NCBI GenBank assembly: GCA_934183045.1
Contig: CAKPRW010000068.1
Location: 1-7,393, forward strand
Direction: 5' to 3'
DNA: 7,393 nucleotides
Source: an uncultured Clostridia bacterium
GTDB taxonomy: Bacteria; Bacillota; Clostridia; TANB77; CAG-508
The number at the start of each line of letters is the position of its first letter. Position 1 is the stretch's first letter. A program made the position numbers and the translations under genes. Shown piece by piece: positions 6,635 through 7,393 of this stretch. The notes under the pieces are model-generated. The model saw only the letters and a list, made by a program, of their open reading frames with translations. It was not told the DNA's origin and made no database searches.

Positions 6635-7393
6635 ATGAGTAAAGATATGAAAGGTTTTGAAACTTCAATAAATAAAAAACCAAAAAATCCTGAAAACGTA
6701 ATAGAAATAAGAAATTTATGTAAAAAATATAAAATGTATCATAGAAAAAAAGATAGATTATTAGAAATAATATTACCAAAATACGAAAAACATTCAACAT
6801 TTACAGCAATGGAAGATTTTAATTTGGATTTAAAAAAAGGCGAAATTATAGGAATATTAGGTAAAAATGGAGCTGGAAAATCTACTTTATTAAAAATGAT
6901 TACAGGTGTTGTAGTTCCAACTAGTGGTGAAATAAGAATGAATGGGAAAATCAGTTCATTATTAGAATTAGGAACAGCTTTTAACCCTGAACTTACAGGT
7001 TATGAAAATATTTATCAACATGGACAAATAATGGGACTTACTAAAGAAGAGGTAAAAGCAAAAGAACAAGAAATAATAGATTTTGCAGATATAGGAGAGC
7101 ATTTGGAACAACCTGTAAAAACATATTCTTCAGGTATGTTTGCAAGATTAGCATTTGCTTGTGCAATTAATGTTGATCCAGATATTTTAATAGTAGATGA
7201 AGTGTTATCAGTTGGAGATATGGCCTTCCAATTAAAATGTTTTAAGAAGTTTGAACAATTCAAGAAAAAAGGAAAAACAATTTTATTTGTAACACATAGT
7301 ATAACAGACGTTTTAAATAATTGTAATAGAGCAATAATATTAGAACATGGAAAGAAAATATTTGATGGAGAAGTAAAAGAAGGAGTAGAAGAG
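6635..7393 (+). CDS. Polysaccharide ABC exporter, ATPase (Wzt/TagH type), 3' end outside window
   Basis: This is the nucleotide-binding subunit paired with the permease just upstream. The frame is open from ATG 6635 to the last base (253 codons) with no stop. The ABC domain is complete in its key parts: Walker A GKNGAGKST (76-84), a Q-loop region near ELGTAFNPELTGYENI (111-126), signature YSSGM (164-168), Walker B ILIVDEV (184-190) with E189, D-loop SVGD (192-195) and the switch H221 in FVTHS. KTYSSGMxxRLAFA and the long insert before Walker A (about 34-60, rich in Lys and Arg) are typical of Wzt/TagH proteins. The first 20 residues are a hydrophilic extension. AAAGAGG (6617-6623) lies 11 bases before the start and supports 6635 over the ATG at 6647. 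Whether it has the extra C-terminal glycan-binding domain found in some Wzt proteins lies outside the window. Confidence 0.93.
   Translation, partial: MSKDMKGFETSINKKPKNPENVIEIRNLCKKYKMYHRKKDRLLEIILPKYEKHSTFTAMEDFNLDLKKGEIIGILGKNGAGKSTLLKMITGVVVPTSGEIRMNGKISSLLELGTAFNPELTGYENIYQHGQIMGLTKEEVKAKEQEIIDFADIGEHLEQPVKTYSSGMFARLAFACAINVDPDILIVDEVLSVGDMAFQLKCFKKFEQFKKKGKTILFVTHSITDVLNNCNRAIILEHGKKIFDGEVKEGVEE

Noticed and set aside
7015..7263. Minus-strand 82-residue frame
   Set aside because: It is the antisense of the ABC signature and Walker B region of the exporter ATPase.

Overview
This is a strongly AT-rich window in which every supported gene lies on the + strand. Gene content, codon choice (heavy use of AAA, ATA, AGA and TTA), purine-rich Shine-Dalgarno sites and a single-chain glycyl-tRNA synthetase suggest a low-GC Firmicute, probably a clostridial or related gut-type lineage. 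The organism cannot be named from the sequence.

Layout. Bases 1-565 hold the 3' end of glycyl-tRNA synthetase. metK (S-adenosylmethionine synthetase, 591-1733) follows after 25 bases. Twelve bases later comes a family 2 glycosyltransferase (1746-2729). Next is a secreted M14 zinc peptidase carrying five tandem Ig-like repeats (2763-4745), then a membrane-anchored protein of unknown function that begins 4 bases after it (4750-5484). The tight spacing and lack of terminators suggest one transcriptional unit that changes from housekeeping genes to cell-surface genes.

The gap 5485-5808 is the most striking part of the window. It holds a nested inverted-repeat element of about 255 bp. The outer arms match at 28 of 29 bases and contain the GC-rich core GGGCCGGGTC/GACCCGGCCC. 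A perfect 27-base pair of arms lies inside them, then shorter pairs of 9 and 7 bases. A6 on the left and T6 on the right flank it, so it could terminate transcription in both directions. It supplies the stop codon of the upstream gene and resembles a non-autonomous, MITE-like insertion flanked by TA. Just after it is a near-consensus sigma-A promoter (TTGACA, 17 bases, TAAAAT).

That promoter should drive a two-gene polysaccharide ABC exporter: a Wzm/TagG-type permease (5809-6600) and a Wzt/TagH-type ATPase (6635 to the window edge). The right side is probably the start of a surface-polysaccharide or teichoic-acid-like locus, and the glycosyltransferase and wall-type peptidase to the left fit that theme. 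The best candidates for something undescribed are the nested palindrome and the peptidase/membrane-protein pair.
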